This document shows, in pieces, positions 34,588 to 43,670 of a stretch of 64,000 nucleotides of DNA. Position numbers and translations under genes: made by a program. Where the stretch lies: assembly GCF_016695175.1 (NCBI RefSeq), contig NZ_CP068022.1, positions 124,001 through 188,000 on the forward strand, read 5' to 3'. Each line of letters opens with the position of its first letter. Position 1 is the stretch's first letter. This stretch comes from Pseudoalteromonas sp. GCY. GTDB taxonomy: Bacteria; Pseudomonadota; Gammaproteobacteria; Enterobacterales; Alteromonadaceae. Below the pieces are notes generated by a model. The model worked only from the letters and a program-made list of their open reading frames with translations, was not told the origin of the DNA and searched no databases.

Positions 34588-35934
34588 ATGCTTGATACGT
34601 TGTTGTTGTCGCGAATACAATTCGCGGCAAATATTAGTTTTCATATTCTCTTTCCCACGATAACCATCGCATTAGCTTGGTTTCTGGCGTTTTTTAAACT
34701 CAAGTATGACCTAACCGAACACCCGGTTTGGTTAAGAGCTTATCGCTTTTGGGTCAAAATTTTTGCATTGACCTTTGCACTTGGTGTTGTAAGTGGCATC
34801 ACCATGTCGTTCCAGTTTGGTACAAACTGGCCCGGCTTTATGGAGAAAGTTGGCAATATTGCAGGTCCCTTGCTCGGTTATGAAGTACTGACCGCATTTT
34901 TTATGGAAGCAACATTTTTAGGGATCATGTTGTTTGGCATGAAGCGCGTACCACCTAAAATACATACTTTAGCCACCTTTATAGTCGCCATAGGTACAAC
35001 GCTTTCCGCATTTTGGATCCTGTCTTTGAATAGTTGGATGCAAACCCCGACAGGCTTTGAACTTAGGGACGGTATCGTGTATCCAACGGACTGGTTTGAA
35101 GTTATTTTCAATCCTTCATTCGGTTATCGTTTCTTCCATATGTTACTGGCCAGTGCACTTACGGCTTCATTTTTGATAGCCGGTGTCAGTGCGTATCGCA
35201 TGCTGAAAAACGACGAAAAACATGCCCCCAAAAAAGCACTGACCGTTGCATTAACAGTTGCTGCCCTGCTTACACCACTGCAAGCTTTTGTCGGTGATTT
35301 ACATGGCTTAAATACGCTAAAACATCAACCACAAAAAATTGCGGCAATGGAAGGTGTTTGGGAAACAGAGAAAGGTGCACCACTACTACTATTCGCAATT
35401 CCGAATGAAGAAGAAAGACGCAACGACTTTGCGCTTGGTATTCCTAATATGGCAAGTTTTATTCTTACCCACGACGTTAACGGTGAAATTAAAGGGCTTA
35501 ATGAATTTAGAGGTGAACACCCACCTGTTAAGCCCGTCTTTTTCGGTTTTAGAATTATGGTCGGGATGGGCATGCTGATGATCTTAGTTGCGTTTGTCAC
35601 TCGTTTTACATTATGGAAAAAGGGCGAGTTACCGAAGTGGCAACTGAAAGCGCTTGTTGCGATGACTTTCTCAGGCTGGGTGGCTACCCTAGCAGGGTGG
35701 TATGTCACTGAAATTGGCCGCCAGCCTTATATCGTCAGTGGTATCTTAAGAGTTGAAGATGCAGTTACGACAATTGCCTCAGAGAACGTCTTATTTACAC
35801 TCGTTGGCTATCTGACGATATACGCAATCTTACTGTACGCCTATATTCGCACTTTGTTCCACACTGCTAGCAAGTCTGTAGAAGTGGAAGAATACGACAT
35901 GAAGGAATTTGCTGAGGAGGTGACTCGTGTTTAA
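34588..35934 (+). CDS. cydA: Cytochrome bd-type ubiquinol oxidase subunit I (short Q-loop)
   Basis: A 448-residue, nine-segment membrane protein carrying the hemes of a bd oxidase, which takes electrons from quinol to reduce oxygen. Visible marks are RIQFAANISFHILFPTIT with the heme His, MEATFLGIMLFG, and GWYVTEIGRQPYIVSGIL. It is much shorter than E. coli CydA (522 residues), because the Q-loop is short, as in the cyanide-insensitive CIO class. That class keeps respiration going under sulfide, cyanide or low oxygen. ATG at 34588, 15 bases after the regulator. The start of cydB overlaps its end by eight bases. Confidence 0.94.
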   Translation: MLDTLLLSRIQFAANISFHILFPTITIALAWFLAFFKLKYDLTEHPVWLRAYRFWVKIFALTFALGVVSGITMSFQFGTNWPGFMEKVGNIAGPLLGYEVLTAFFMEATFLGIMLFGMKRVPPKIHTLATFIVAIGTTLSAFWILSLNSWMQTPTGFELRDGIVYPTDWFEVIFNPSFGYRFFHMLLASALTASFLIAGVSAYRMLKNDEKHAPKKALTVALTVAALLTPLQAFVGDLHGLNTLKHQPQKIAAMEGVWETEKGAPLLLFAIPNEEERRNDFALGIPNMASFILTHDVNGEIKGLNEFRGEHPPVKPVFFGFRIMVGMGMLMILVAFVTRFTLWKKGELPKWQLKALVAMTFSGWVATLAGWYVTEIGRQPYIVSGILRVEDAVTTIASENVLFTLVGYLTIYAILLYAYIRTLFHTASKSVEVEEYDMKEFAEEVTRV

Positions 35935-36925
35935 TCCGGAATATCTATCTCTTATCTATGCAGGTTTGATGGCACTCGCAGTGCTTGTTTATGCAATATT
36001 AGATGGCTACGACCTTGGCGTTGGCATGATGATCCCGCTGGATGATAAAGAAACCGCGGACACAATGATAGCCTCGATCGGTCCATTTTGGGATGCTAAT
36101 GAGACTTGGTTAGTCTTGGCTGTAGGCCTTGCATTTATCGCATTTCCTCAAGCCCATAGCATGATCTTGCAGGCGCTCTACATTCCTGTTGTGTTCTTGC
36201 TCTTTGGCTTAATTATGCGTGGCGTTGCTTTTGATTTCAGAGCAAAAGCGCGAGTTAAACGCCAAAGGCGGTGGGACAAAGTATTTAAATTTGGGTCGCT
36301 ACTCACCTCGTTTGCGCAAGGGTATATGCTGGGGCTTTATGTCATAGGCTTTGAAAATACCCCTCTTGCCCATGCATTTGCGGTCTTTAGTGGAATTGGC
36401 GTTGTCTGCGCGTATGGCTTGATTGGTTCAGCATGGCTAATTATGAAGTGTGAAGGGCAATTACAGCAAGATGCTATTAGCTGGTGCAAAAAATTTGCGA
36501 GAGTAGCCTTTGTTGGGGTGTTGCTCGTTTCTATCATCAACCCAGCGATTAATGAGTGGATCTATGAGCGTTGGTTTGACCTCCCGATGGCCTTAGTCGT
36601 ATTACCAGCCCCGATTATTTGCTTGTCGCTCTTTGTGATTTTAGAGCTTGTGTTACAGAAACTACCAAAGTCACCAGATAATGGGGCTTGGTTACCGTTC
36701 CTAATTTCAGCATTTATCTTTGTGCTTTGCTTCTTCGGCTTAGTTTATAGCTTTTACCCATTTGTAGTGCCGGGCAAGCTAACCATCTTCGAAGCGGTCG
36801 CTGACGCATCGGCTCTTACTTTCTTATTATATGGCGTAGTCATTGTGGTGCCGACCTTAATTGCATATACGTTATTTTCGTACCGAGTCTTTTGGGGCAA
36901 GGTTCAACCTTTGTCCTACTATTGA
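35927..36925 (+). CDS. cydB: Cytochrome bd-type ubiquinol oxidase subunit II
   Basis: A 332-residue membrane protein with eight to nine segments, the second subunit of the oxidase. Typical sequences are AILDGYDLGVGMM and PFWDANETWLVLAVG near the N-terminus. The start is a GTG at 35927 inside the end of cydA, preceded by GAGGTGA. No small cydX-like gene follows; a terminator stands 26 bases downstream. The short partner CydA suggests the pair is of the CIO type. Confidence 0.94.
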   Translation: MFNPEYLSLIYAGLMALAVLVYAILDGYDLGVGMMIPLDDKETADTMIASIGPFWDANETWLVLAVGLAFIAFPQAHSMILQALYIPVVFLLFGLIMRGVAFDFRAKARVKRQRRWDKVFKFGSLLTSFAQGYMLGLYVIGFENTPLAHAFAVFSGIGVVCAYGLIGSAWLIMKCEGQLQQDAISWCKKFARVAFVGVLLVSIINPAINEWIYERWFDLPMALVVLPAPIICLSLFVILELVLQKLPKSPDNGAWLPFLISAFIFVLCFFGLVYSFYPFVVPGKLTIFEAVADASALTFLLYGVVIVVPTLIAYTLFSYRVFWGKVQPLSYY

Positions 36926-36950
36926 CACTTGTATACATTAGCCCAACCAA

Positions 36951-36979
36951 AAGGCAGTGAGTTGGACGCTGCCTTTTTT
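36951..36979 (+). terminator. Terminator of the cydAB operon
   Basis: AAGGCAG and CTGCCTT form a 7-bp stem followed by a T-run, 25 bases after the cydB stop. Confidence 0.85.
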
Positions 36980-37071
36980 ATTGCAATTAAAAATAGGGTC
37001 TTTTCGAAATATCTTTCTGTTTACTTCAAATTTAATGGATGCGTAGCAAGCTACACTCAATAAATACGCAT

Positions 37072-37097
37072 AAAAAAGCCCGTTACTAGAACAGGCT
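37072..37097 (-). terminator. Terminator of the ycgL-mltB unit
   Basis: On the minus strand AGCCTGTT and AACGGGCT form an 8-bp stem with one mismatch, followed by TTTTTT. It lies 18 bases past the mltB stop. Confidence 0.8.
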
Positions 37098-37114
37098 AAA
37101 TATGATTTTAGCGG

Positions 37115-38131
37115 CTAAATCTTTGGATAACCGATTCGGTCAGATAAATACCCAACGCTTGAGGCAAAGTAATAAGATCTATTCCAATTCATCAAAGCCT
37201 TGTAATTATCATAAGCCAGATACATACGCCCATTGGCGTCATCTGGCATCACTAAAGCTGCTGTGATATTAACTTGTGGCAAGTCAGTGCCGTCCATTCT
37301 GCGCAGACCAAGCGCTTGCCACTCCTGTAAGGAACGCTCTGATTTACTCCACTCTTTTAACCATTCGCTGTGCGTTTTAGTACCACGCTTTAAAATGTAA
37401 CTGGTGTCAAAGCCTTCAGGTAGTTTTACTTGGCGGCCCCAAGTCAGGTCATCGTTCCAGCCCACACTTTTCAGGTAGTTAGCAATAGACGCAAAAGCAT
37501 CTTCTTGTGTTGTCCAAATGTCCTTGCGACCATCTTTGTTATAGTCGACAGCATAAGCAGTAAATGACGTTGGCATAAACTGAGTTTGCCCCATTGCTCC
37601 TGCCCAAGACCCTTTGAAATCATCCAGACCGATGTGACCATCTCTTAAAATATCTAGCGCAGCCCACAACTGTCTTTTATACAAAGCTTCTCGACGACCA
37701 TCAAAAGCAAGCGTCACTAATGCGCTAATGACTGGATAGCCGCCCTGAATACGACCAAAGTTACTTTCAAGGCCCCACAGGGCAACAATAAACCGTGCCT
37801 GTACGCCATATTCTTTTGCTATTTTTTCTAAAGATTCTTGGTGCTCTTTATAAAGTTTGCGAGCCTGTTGGATTTTCCATTCAGGGACTCGCTTTGGTAA
37901 ATAAGTTTCTAGTGTTTCGACAATTTCTGGCTGAGTTTTATCAGCCTTAATCACCTTTTCTTTAAATACTGCTGTCGCAAAAGCCTCATCAACTAATTGT
38001 TGAGCATAGCCCTTTTCAATCGCTTCTTGTTTTAAGTTTTTGAGGTATTCATCAAACTTTGCTTGGGTGTTAGCGAAGACTGATGTGGACAAGCAAACTG
38101 AGGCTACTAGTAGGGAAATTTTTTTTATCAT
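37115..38131 (-). CDS. mltB: MltB-family lytic murein transglycosylase
   Basis: A 338-residue periplasmic enzyme that cleaves the MurNAc-GlcNAc bond of peptidoglycan and leaves 1,6-anhydro ends. The signal peptide ends at SVFA-NT. There is no lipobox Cys at that point, so it seems to be soluble, unlike E. coli MltB. The catalytic Glu is in VALWGLESNFG, and the family motifs SWAGAMGQTQFMPTSF and DGRKDIWTTQEDAFASIANYL follow. ATG at 38131 overlaps the ycgL stop by four bases, so both are in one operon. Confidence 0.92.
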   Translation of the reverse strand: MIKKISLLVASVCLSTSVFANTQAKFDEYLKNLKQEAIEKGYAQQLVDEAFATAVFKEKVIKADKTQPEIVETLETYLPKRVPEWKIQQARKLYKEHQESLEKIAKEYGVQARFIVALWGLESNFGRIQGGYPVISALVTLAFDGRREALYKRQLWAALDILRDGHIGLDDFKGSWAGAMGQTQFMPTSFTAYAVDYNKDGRKDIWTTQEDAFASIANYLKSVGWNDDLTWGRQVKLPEGFDTSYILKRGTKTHSEWLKEWSKSERSLQEWQALGLRRMDGTDLPQVNITAALVMPDDANGRMYLAYDNYKALMNWNRSYYFASSVGYLSDRIGYPKI

Positions 38132-38409
38132 GAATCTTTTACTCCGTTTTGCTTTCTAAATTCATCAAGCAAGCTTTCTGAACGCGGTGGAAGTTGCAAG
38201 TAAAACCCATCGTCAGTTAATTTTTGCTTAACCGTTTTAAGATCAGCAATTCCCAATTTTGTTCTTCTCGCAAGGTCAATAATCATGACATAGATAGGAG
38301 TGCCGAAAGTTTCCAATAGCGGTGCAGGGACATTGGAAAAATCATCTCTTTTAGTTACAAAAAGATAGGTATCCGCTTTTTTTGGACTTTTGTATATGGC
38401 GGTGAGCAT
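38128..38409 (-). CDS. ycgL: YcgL-family protein
   Basis: A 93-residue protein covering the YcgL domain (AIYKSPKKADTYLFV, FGTPIYVMIIDL, DGFYLQLPP). The family is conserved in gammaproteobacteria, and its function is not established. It is translated just before mltB with a four-base overlap. That linkage, and its position next to minCDE on the other strand, hints at an envelope or division context, but does not prove it. Confidence 0.88.
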   Translation of the reverse strand: MLTAIYKSPKKADTYLFVTKRDDFSNVPAPLLETFGTPIYVMIIDLARRTKLGIADLKTVKQKLTDDGFYLQLPPRSESLLDEFRKQNGVKDS

Positions 38410-38544
38410 TATAAGCCTATAAATTCTTGCTAATCATGGGCGGTCACTATACCATGCTATTAGTAAGTTGTGGAAAGTTTTACTACGCGCTAAAGTCAGA
38501 TAAATAAGGCTTTAGCGGCGGTTGTAACAGAAATTTGAGTACAT

Positions 38545-39249
38545 ATGGCAAATCAAACATTCGAACTAAAAGGAAATCTATTTACACTCTCCGTGCTGCA
38601 GTTGTTTTCTTTAGATCTAACCAAGTTAAGACAAGATCTTGATAGCAAAATTTCGCAAGCGCCTAAATTTTTTCAAGGTGCACCTATTGTGGTTAATTTA
38701 GCTGATGTTCAGGAGCAAACTGTAGAATTCAAAGAGTTAAAGCAAACACTGGTCGATTTACAGCTCAATCCAGTGGGTGTGTGTAGCGGTACTCAAAGTC
38801 AGCACGACTTAGCCAAAGAAGCCGGGTTTTCTGTACTAAACTACTCAAGGGATGTGCAACCGAGTACCCCATCGCAATCTCAAGCAGCAGAAGTAGTAGA
38901 AAAACAAGTTTATCTTCCTGCTCAAATTGTGAACGGAACGGTACGTAGTGGTCAGCAAATTTATGCTAAAGACCGCGATCTGATCGTGCTAGGTGCTGTA
39001 AGTCATGGTGCAGAAGTTATCGCCGATGGTAACGTGCACATTTACGGCACTTTACGTGGTCGTGCAATCGCAGGTGCGCAAGGCCAAGAAGACACTAGTA
39101 TATTTTGTCAGCGCTTAGAAGCTGAGCTAGTGTCTATAAACGGGAGTTATTGGATCAGTGATTCGCTGCAAGGTGAACACTGGGGTCAAGCTGCTCAAAT
39201 AACACAACAAGACGAATCATTAAAAATTACAGCTTTGGTCAAAGGATAA
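38545..39249 (+). CDS. minC: Septum-site inhibitor MinC
   Basis: A 234-residue inhibitor of FtsZ ring formation away from mid-cell. The N-terminal domain (1-105) acts on FtsZ. The C-terminal right-handed beta-helix (about 125-225) has VNGTVRSGQQIYAKDRDLI and IYGTLRGRAIAGAQG, which bind MinD. First gene of minCDE, five bases before minD. ATG at 38545. Confidence 0.96.
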   Translation: MANQTFELKGNLFTLSVLQLFSLDLTKLRQDLDSKISQAPKFFQGAPIVVNLADVQEQTVEFKELKQTLVDLQLNPVGVCSGTQSQHDLAKEAGFSVLNYSRDVQPSTPSQSQAAEVVEKQVYLPAQIVNGTVRSGQQIYAKDRDLIVLGAVSHGAEVIADGNVHIYGTLRGRAIAGAQGQEDTSIFCQRLEAELVSINGSYWISDSLQGEHWGQAAQITQQDESLKITALVKG

Positions 39250-39254
39250 ATCAG

Positions 39255-40064
39255 ATGGCAAAAATTATTGTCGTAACTTCAGGTAAAGGCGGTGTTGGTA
39301 AGACAACGTCAAGTGCAGCAATTGGTACTGGCTTAGCGCTAAAGGGTTATAAAACAGCCATTGTCGATTTTGATATTGGTCTTAGAAACCTCGACTTAAT
39401 CATGGGATGCGAGCGTCGCGTTGTTTATGATTTTGTCAACGTTATCAATGGTGAAGCAAATCTAAATCAAGCATTGATTAAAGATAAGCGCGTTGAGAAA
39501 CTTTATATACTTCCTGCCTCTCAGACTCGTGACAAAGACGCCCTCACTCGCGAAGGGGTTGAGCGTGTGTTAAATGAGATGAAAGAAGAATTTGATTTCA
39601 TCATTTGCGACTCACCAGCTGGCATTGAAGCGGGTGCAATGATGGCATTGTACTTCGCAGATGAAGCAGTGGTAGCGACTAACCCTGAAGTTTCTTCCGT
39701 TCGTGACTCAGACCGTATTTTAGGTATTCTACAAAGCAAGTCGAAACGCGCTGAGATGGGCTTAGAGCCGGTTAAGGAGCACCTATTGCTAACACGTTAT
39801 AACCCAGAGCGTGTGGATAGCGGTGAGATGTTGTCGGTAGACGATGTTAAAGAAATTCTAGCGATTGACTTACTTGGTGTAATACCTGAATCAAAAGCTG
39901 TACTTAATGCGTCCAACTCAGGTCAACCGGTTATCTTAGACCAGGAGTCAGATGCAGGCCAAGCATATAGCGATGCAATTAACCGCTTATTAGGTGAAGT
40001 CGTTGATTTCCGTTTCTTACAAGTTGAGAAGAAAGGTATCTTCAAACGGATCTTTGGAGGGTAA
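39255..40064 (+). CDS. minD: Septum-site determining ATPase MinD
   Basis: A 269-residue ParA-type ATPase. The deviant Walker A is [14 protein letters not shown] (residues 8-21). The end [18 protein letters not shown] is the amphipathic helix that binds the membrane in the ATP form. It recruits MinC to the poles and is released by MinE. Near-identical length to E. coli MinD. One base separates its stop from minE. Confidence 0.98.
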   Translation: MAKIIVVTSGKGGVGKTTSSAAIGTGLALKGYKTAIVDFDIGLRNLDLIMGCERRVVYDFVNVINGEANLNQALIKDKRVEKLYILPASQTRDKDALTREGVERVLNEMKEEFDFIICDSPAGIEAGAMMALYFADEAVVATNPEVSSVRDSDRILGILQSKSKRAEMGLEPVKEHLLLTRYNPERVDSGEMLSVDDVKEILAIDLLGVIPESKAVLNASNSGQPVILDQESDAGQAYSDAINRLLGEVVDFRFLQVEKKGIFKRIFGG

Positions 40065-40065
40065 G

Positions 40066-40326
40066 GTGTCATTACTAGATTATTTTCGTTCTGAGAAAAA
40101 AAATAGCGCATCATTAGCGAAAGAGCGACTGCAAATCATCGTTGCGCACGAACGCTCAAAGCGTGGTACACCTGACTACTTACCACAACTTAAGCAAGAC
40201 ATCCTCGATGTTATTCGCAAATACGTGAAAGTAGATTCGGATGCCGTCAACGTCCAGTTTGAACAAAACGAGGATGATTTAGCAGTATTAGAATTGAACG
40301 TTACTCTACCTGATGATGAAAAGTAA
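40066..40326 (+). CDS. minE: Cell division topological specificity factor MinE
   Basis: An 86-residue protein that drives MinD ATP hydrolysis and thereby the pole-to-pole oscillation. It reads [20 protein letters not shown] at the start, a membrane-binding and MinD-contact segment, and the dimerisation domain follows. I set the start at the GTG at 40066, right after minD, with TGGAGGG before it. A frame extending back to 39994 lies inside minD and is not used. Confidence 0.95.
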   Translation: MSLLDYFRSEKKNSASLAKERLQIIVAHERSKRGTPDYLPQLKQDILDVIRKYVKVDSDAVNVQFEQNEDDLAVLELNVTLPDDEK

Positions 40327-40342
40327 CGGTTTGAGTAAATGT

Positions 40343-40370
40343 AATAAGGGCTATTTCTATAGCCCTTATT
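40343..40370 (+). terminator. Terminator of minCDE
   Basis: AATAAGGGCTAT and ATAGCCCTTATT form a perfect 12-bp stem with a four-base loop, followed by TATTTCGTTTT, 16 bases after the minE stop. Confidence 0.85.
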
Positions 40371-40451
40371 TATTTCGTTTTGCCCATTCTAATTAAGCTG
40401 TCAAGGGGCTTTACATTGCCCTACTCTTTGCTTAATTATCCGAACTTCAGG

Positions 40452-41438
40452 TCACTTACCCTTATTTAAGGACAAAGTACCTTTGACCCTTTTTGCAGGC
40501 TTAACATTCTGCTTTGGACTTGACTTACGTTTGTTGTGACTGTGATTTTGTTCACCATTTCGCGTTTTTGGCTTAGGCTTAACGCTATTTTGCTTGTCGA
40601 GTTCAGTTGTTCGATCTTTACTGTTATGCACTCGCCTATCTTGCTTTGGACGACCAACCTCACTAACTTCACTTCTAGGCTTATCTTGCTGTTTTCTCGC
40701 ACCAGCACCCGCTGATGCTTCTTGCGTTTTACTCGAAGACTCTGTGGCGTGATTAATCGCTCGCATTTCGTTTTCGTTAAGGTGACGCCACTTACCAGAG
40801 CTAAGCCCAGTTAGATCGATATTCATTATCCGAATACGTTTAAGGTGTGTTACTTCAAACCCTAGATATTCACACATTCTGCGAATTTGACGATTTAGGC
40901 CTTGGGTCAACACAATGGTAAATGACTTAGCCCCGGTTTTACGAACTTTACAAGGTTTTGTCACGGTGCCAAGGATTGGAACACCTGAGGACATACGTTT
41001 TACAAAACGCTCATCAATGGGCCTATCGACCACAACTTCATACTCTTTTTCATGGTTATTGCCAGCGCGAAGGATTTTATTGACCATATCGCCTTGGTTA
41101 GTCAAGAAAATTAATCCTTCGGATGGGCGGTCTAAGCGACCAATTGGGAAAATACGCTCAGGATAGTTAATTGCACTGACAATATTACTTCTGATTTTAC
41201 GCTCAGTGGTACAAGTTACACCAACAGGTTTATTATAAGCAATAAATACAGCCTTTGGCTTTGCTTTCAGAGGCTTACCATCAATGATGATAGTGTCAGC
41301 ATCAGACACTTTAGTGCCCATTTCTGGTAGAATTCCATTTACTTTGACACGGCCTGAGGCGATTAAGTCATCAGCTTCTCGACGACTGCAGAATCCAGTT
41401 TCACTGATGTATTTATTGAGGCGCTTTTGCTCTGTCAC
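40452..41438 (-). CDS. rluF: 23S rRNA pseudouridine synthase RluF
   Basis: A 328-residue enzyme making pseudouridine at position 2604 of 23S rRNA. N-terminal S4 domain (RLNKYISETGFCSRREADDL) and a RsuA/RluB-type synthase domain with the catalytic Asp in GRLDRPSEGLI. The motif GLNRQIRRMCEYLGFEV is typical of RluF. After residue 240 comes a tail of about 90 residues, rich in Lys, Gln, Ser and Arg and low in complexity, which probably binds RNA. Single gene. Confidence 0.93.
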   Translation of the reverse strand: MTEQKRLNKYISETGFCSRREADDLIASGRVKVNGILPEMGTKVSDADTIIIDGKPLKAKPKAVFIAYNKPVGVTCTTERKIRSNIVSAINYPERIFPIGRLDRPSEGLIFLTNQGDMVNKILRAGNNHEKEYEVVVDRPIDERFVKRMSSGVPILGTVTKPCKVRKTGAKSFTIVLTQGLNRQIRRMCEYLGFEVTHLKRIRIMNIDLTGLSSGKWRHLNENEMRAINHATESSSKTQEASAGAGARKQQDKPRSEVSEVGRPKQDRRVHNSKDRTTELDKQNSVKPKPKTRNGEQNHSHNKRKSSPKQNVKPAKRVKGTLSLNKGK

Positions 41439-41503
41439 GATACAACCACTTTGAGTAAAAACCCGTATTGTAATCGCTTCAACCGCTTTACACTACTGCA
41501 TTT

Positions 41504-42577
41504 CTACTTTTGCAAACTTTTTCTTAATAGCTCAGGAGAAAAATGATACTGCTCTTTAGGTTTTCCTCTAAGACTCATTGCCTTGTAATCAATAGATTGC
41601 CAGTTTTTCGCCGACTTTATCCAGTAGTAGTCAGCTAGATTTTCCTTGGTGATCACACTTAAGTCAAACGCAAGCTCTGTGTTGTCTTTCCAAAAGGGAT
41701 GACCATAATAATGATCGTACACCGAAATCAACGCCCAAGCCCCCATCATAAAGTGCCCCCCAACAGATGCTTGCATCTCATTATGTTCAATAAGCTCAAA
41801 AGTATCCGACAACCAATCAAATCCACCAAACACTATTTGTGAGGTGCTTGATGCAGCTGCGGTGATAGCTCCCATCGCCATCAAATCTGACGCACTCCAA
41901 ATAAGGTTTGTTTTTGGATAGCGTGTCAATAACTTCTTAGTTTTATCAAAGGCTTGTTCTTTTGACCACCCGGCGTAGACGGTTTGCTGAACCATCACGC
42001 CAACTTCATCAAAAAAGCGCTTTGCACCGTTGCTTCTAATATCTGACTCTGTGCCATAGTGACCATTGATAGCAATAGGATAAATTGTCTCATGACCGTT
42101 AGTTTTAGCCTGTTGGTATAGTTGCTTTGCCAAATCGTAACCAGCTTGGTCATTATCATGACGCACTTCCCCAAGCCAATACTTATAGTGTTCTTTTGGA
42201 TTACCTATCGCAAGCCTTTCAGGGCCAGAAATTGTCTCTTCTAAAGTAATATGATTGATCCCATATTTTTCTAAAAGCTTTAGGCTTTCTTCGGCACCAC
42301 CAGGATAATTAATGAGGATGACATAATCGGGAGTAGCACGATAACTCAAATACTTTTTAAGCTCAGCAAGCTGTATAATTCGGTTTCCTTCTCCATAGAT
42401 CACATCTAATCCAATATCCAATTGATCCGCTGCCGCTTCTGTAATGCCTTGGACGCGCTGCCAAAATGGTTCACCAGGCACGGACGGATTAACAAACAAG
42501 ACATTTAACGACTGTTTAGCATCAACACTAAAACACACCATCCATAACACTAACCCAATTAGTACTTTTTTAATCAT
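41504..42577 (-). CDS. Periplasmic substrate-binding protein, sugar-binding type
   Basis: A 357-residue protein with a signal peptide (LIGLVLWMVCFSVDA). The body is a LacI-like periplasmic binding fold, starting LNVLFVNPSVPGEPFWQRV and with NLIWSASDLMAMGAITAA in the second lobe. Such proteins bind sugars or signal molecules. No permease or ATPase gene is beside it. It overlaps the DUF418 gene by eight bases, and that gene overlaps a HDOD gene, so the three form one operon. A sensing role is therefore as likely as transport. Confidence 0.82.
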   Translation of the reverse strand: MIKKVLIGLVLWMVCFSVDAKQSLNVLFVNPSVPGEPFWQRVQGITEAAADQLDIGLDVIYGEGNRIIQLAELKKYLSYRATPDYVILINYPGGAEESLKLLEKYGINHITLEETISGPERLAIGNPKEHYKYWLGEVRHDNDQAGYDLAKQLYQQAKTNGHETIYPIAINGHYGTESDIRSNGAKRFFDEVGVMVQQTVYAGWSKEQAFDKTKKLLTRYPKTNLIWSASDLMAMGAITAAASSTSQIVFGGFDWLSDTFELIEHNEMQASVGGHFMMGAWALISVYDHYYGHPFWKDNTELAFDLSVITKENLADYYWIKSAKNWQSIDYKAMSLRGKPKEQYHFSPELLRKSLQK

Positions 42578-43670
42578 AGCGGGCTCTTCGTAGCACTAGT
42601 ACCTTCAATAACTTCTCAAATGGACCTTGCTTAAACAGCTTACAATATACCACCGCAAGGGCTAATTGAATTATAGACGCAATTACAAATGCCGAGAAAT
42701 AATCCACCCGCTCCCACGTACTGATAGCGTTCGGGTTTATAAAATAAAAATAGCTTACAAACACAATTGACTGAAGAAGATAAAACGAAAGCGCTAGACG
42801 CCCAACACATTGAAGACTCCAAAGTTGATGTTTTGAACCTCGCATTGCTGCCTTTATTACGACGACATAAAACAACGCAACGGGTACCGCAAGGATCCAA
42901 TCTATTCCTTCGAAAAACTCGACGCCTAGCTTACGTTCAAGAACAAAGCCGACAAATGACAAAATAACGGCTATCACGGCAAACAAGTTAATTTTATGAA
43001 CAGGCTCAGTACGCTCTAAATCAAACATTCCACTTCGATATAAACGCATACCGAGTAGCATTAACCCAGCGGTATACCACAAAGTAATAACCGGAATAAG
43101 TAAACTGATAATGATAAAGTAAATGCCATTAAGGGTGAGCAGTTCTAGGTAGTTTGCTGGAATTTGCTGCAAAAATTCGAGGTAAATTTCAGAGCTTCTA
43201 TTTATTTGTGGTTCTGGATCAATTAACAGCAATAAGCTGATAGCAATAGAAGGGACTAAAATGAATCCTATCGTATAGCGGTTTAACTTTTGGTCGCTCG
43301 CATCAATAAATTTCAGGGCAACCAATCCACTCAACGCATAATTGAATAAAATATCTCCTGGCCAAATCAACACGCCGTGTAACACACCAAAGACCATTAG
43401 CCATTTTAGCCGATATCTTGCAAAGTTCTGACCATTGGTTTTTGCTACCTGAATGCATAATGCCACTCCAAATAGCATGGCAAATAAGGTTCTGAATCGA
43501 CCATCAAAGAAAATACTATTAACCATTGCGAAGAACGGATCAAGATAGTGGACGGCTTTGGCTGGTACGTATCCCAACTCAAAATTGGCCATATGTACCA
43601 TATTCATGGAAAGTAAGCCAAGCAGCGCGAATCCGCGGATCGCATCCATCGCAATAATTCTATTCATCAA
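42570..43670 (-). CDS. DUF418 (YeiB-type) membrane protein
   Basis: A 366-residue inner-membrane protein with about ten hydrophobic segments. It opens RIIAMDAIRGFALLGLLSMN, the mark of the DUF418/YeiB and acyltransferase-3-like group, and has FFDGRFRTLFAMLFGVAL. The C-terminus contains the DUF418 part (GRLALSFYLLQSIVFVSYF). Function unknown; relatives are thought to modify or move envelope components. It is translationally coupled on both sides: four bases with the HDOD gene and eight with the binding-protein gene. Confidence 0.85.
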   Translation of the reverse strand: MMNRIIAMDAIRGFALLGLLSMNMVHMANFELGYVPAKAVHYLDPFFAMVNSIFFDGRFRTLFAMLFGVALCIQVAKTNGQNFARYRLKWLMVFGVLHGVLIWPGDILFNYALSGLVALKFIDASDQKLNRYTIGFILVPSIAISLLLLIDPEPQINRSSEIYLEFLQQIPANYLELLTLNGIYFIIISLLIPVITLWYTAGLMLLGMRLYRSGMFDLERTEPVHKINLFAVIAVILSFVGFVLERKLGVEFFEGIDWILAVPVALFYVVVIKAAMRGSKHQLWSLQCVGRLALSFYLLQSIVFVSYFYFINPNAISTWERVDYFSAFVIASIIQLALAVVYCKLFKQGPFEKLLKVLVLRRARYD

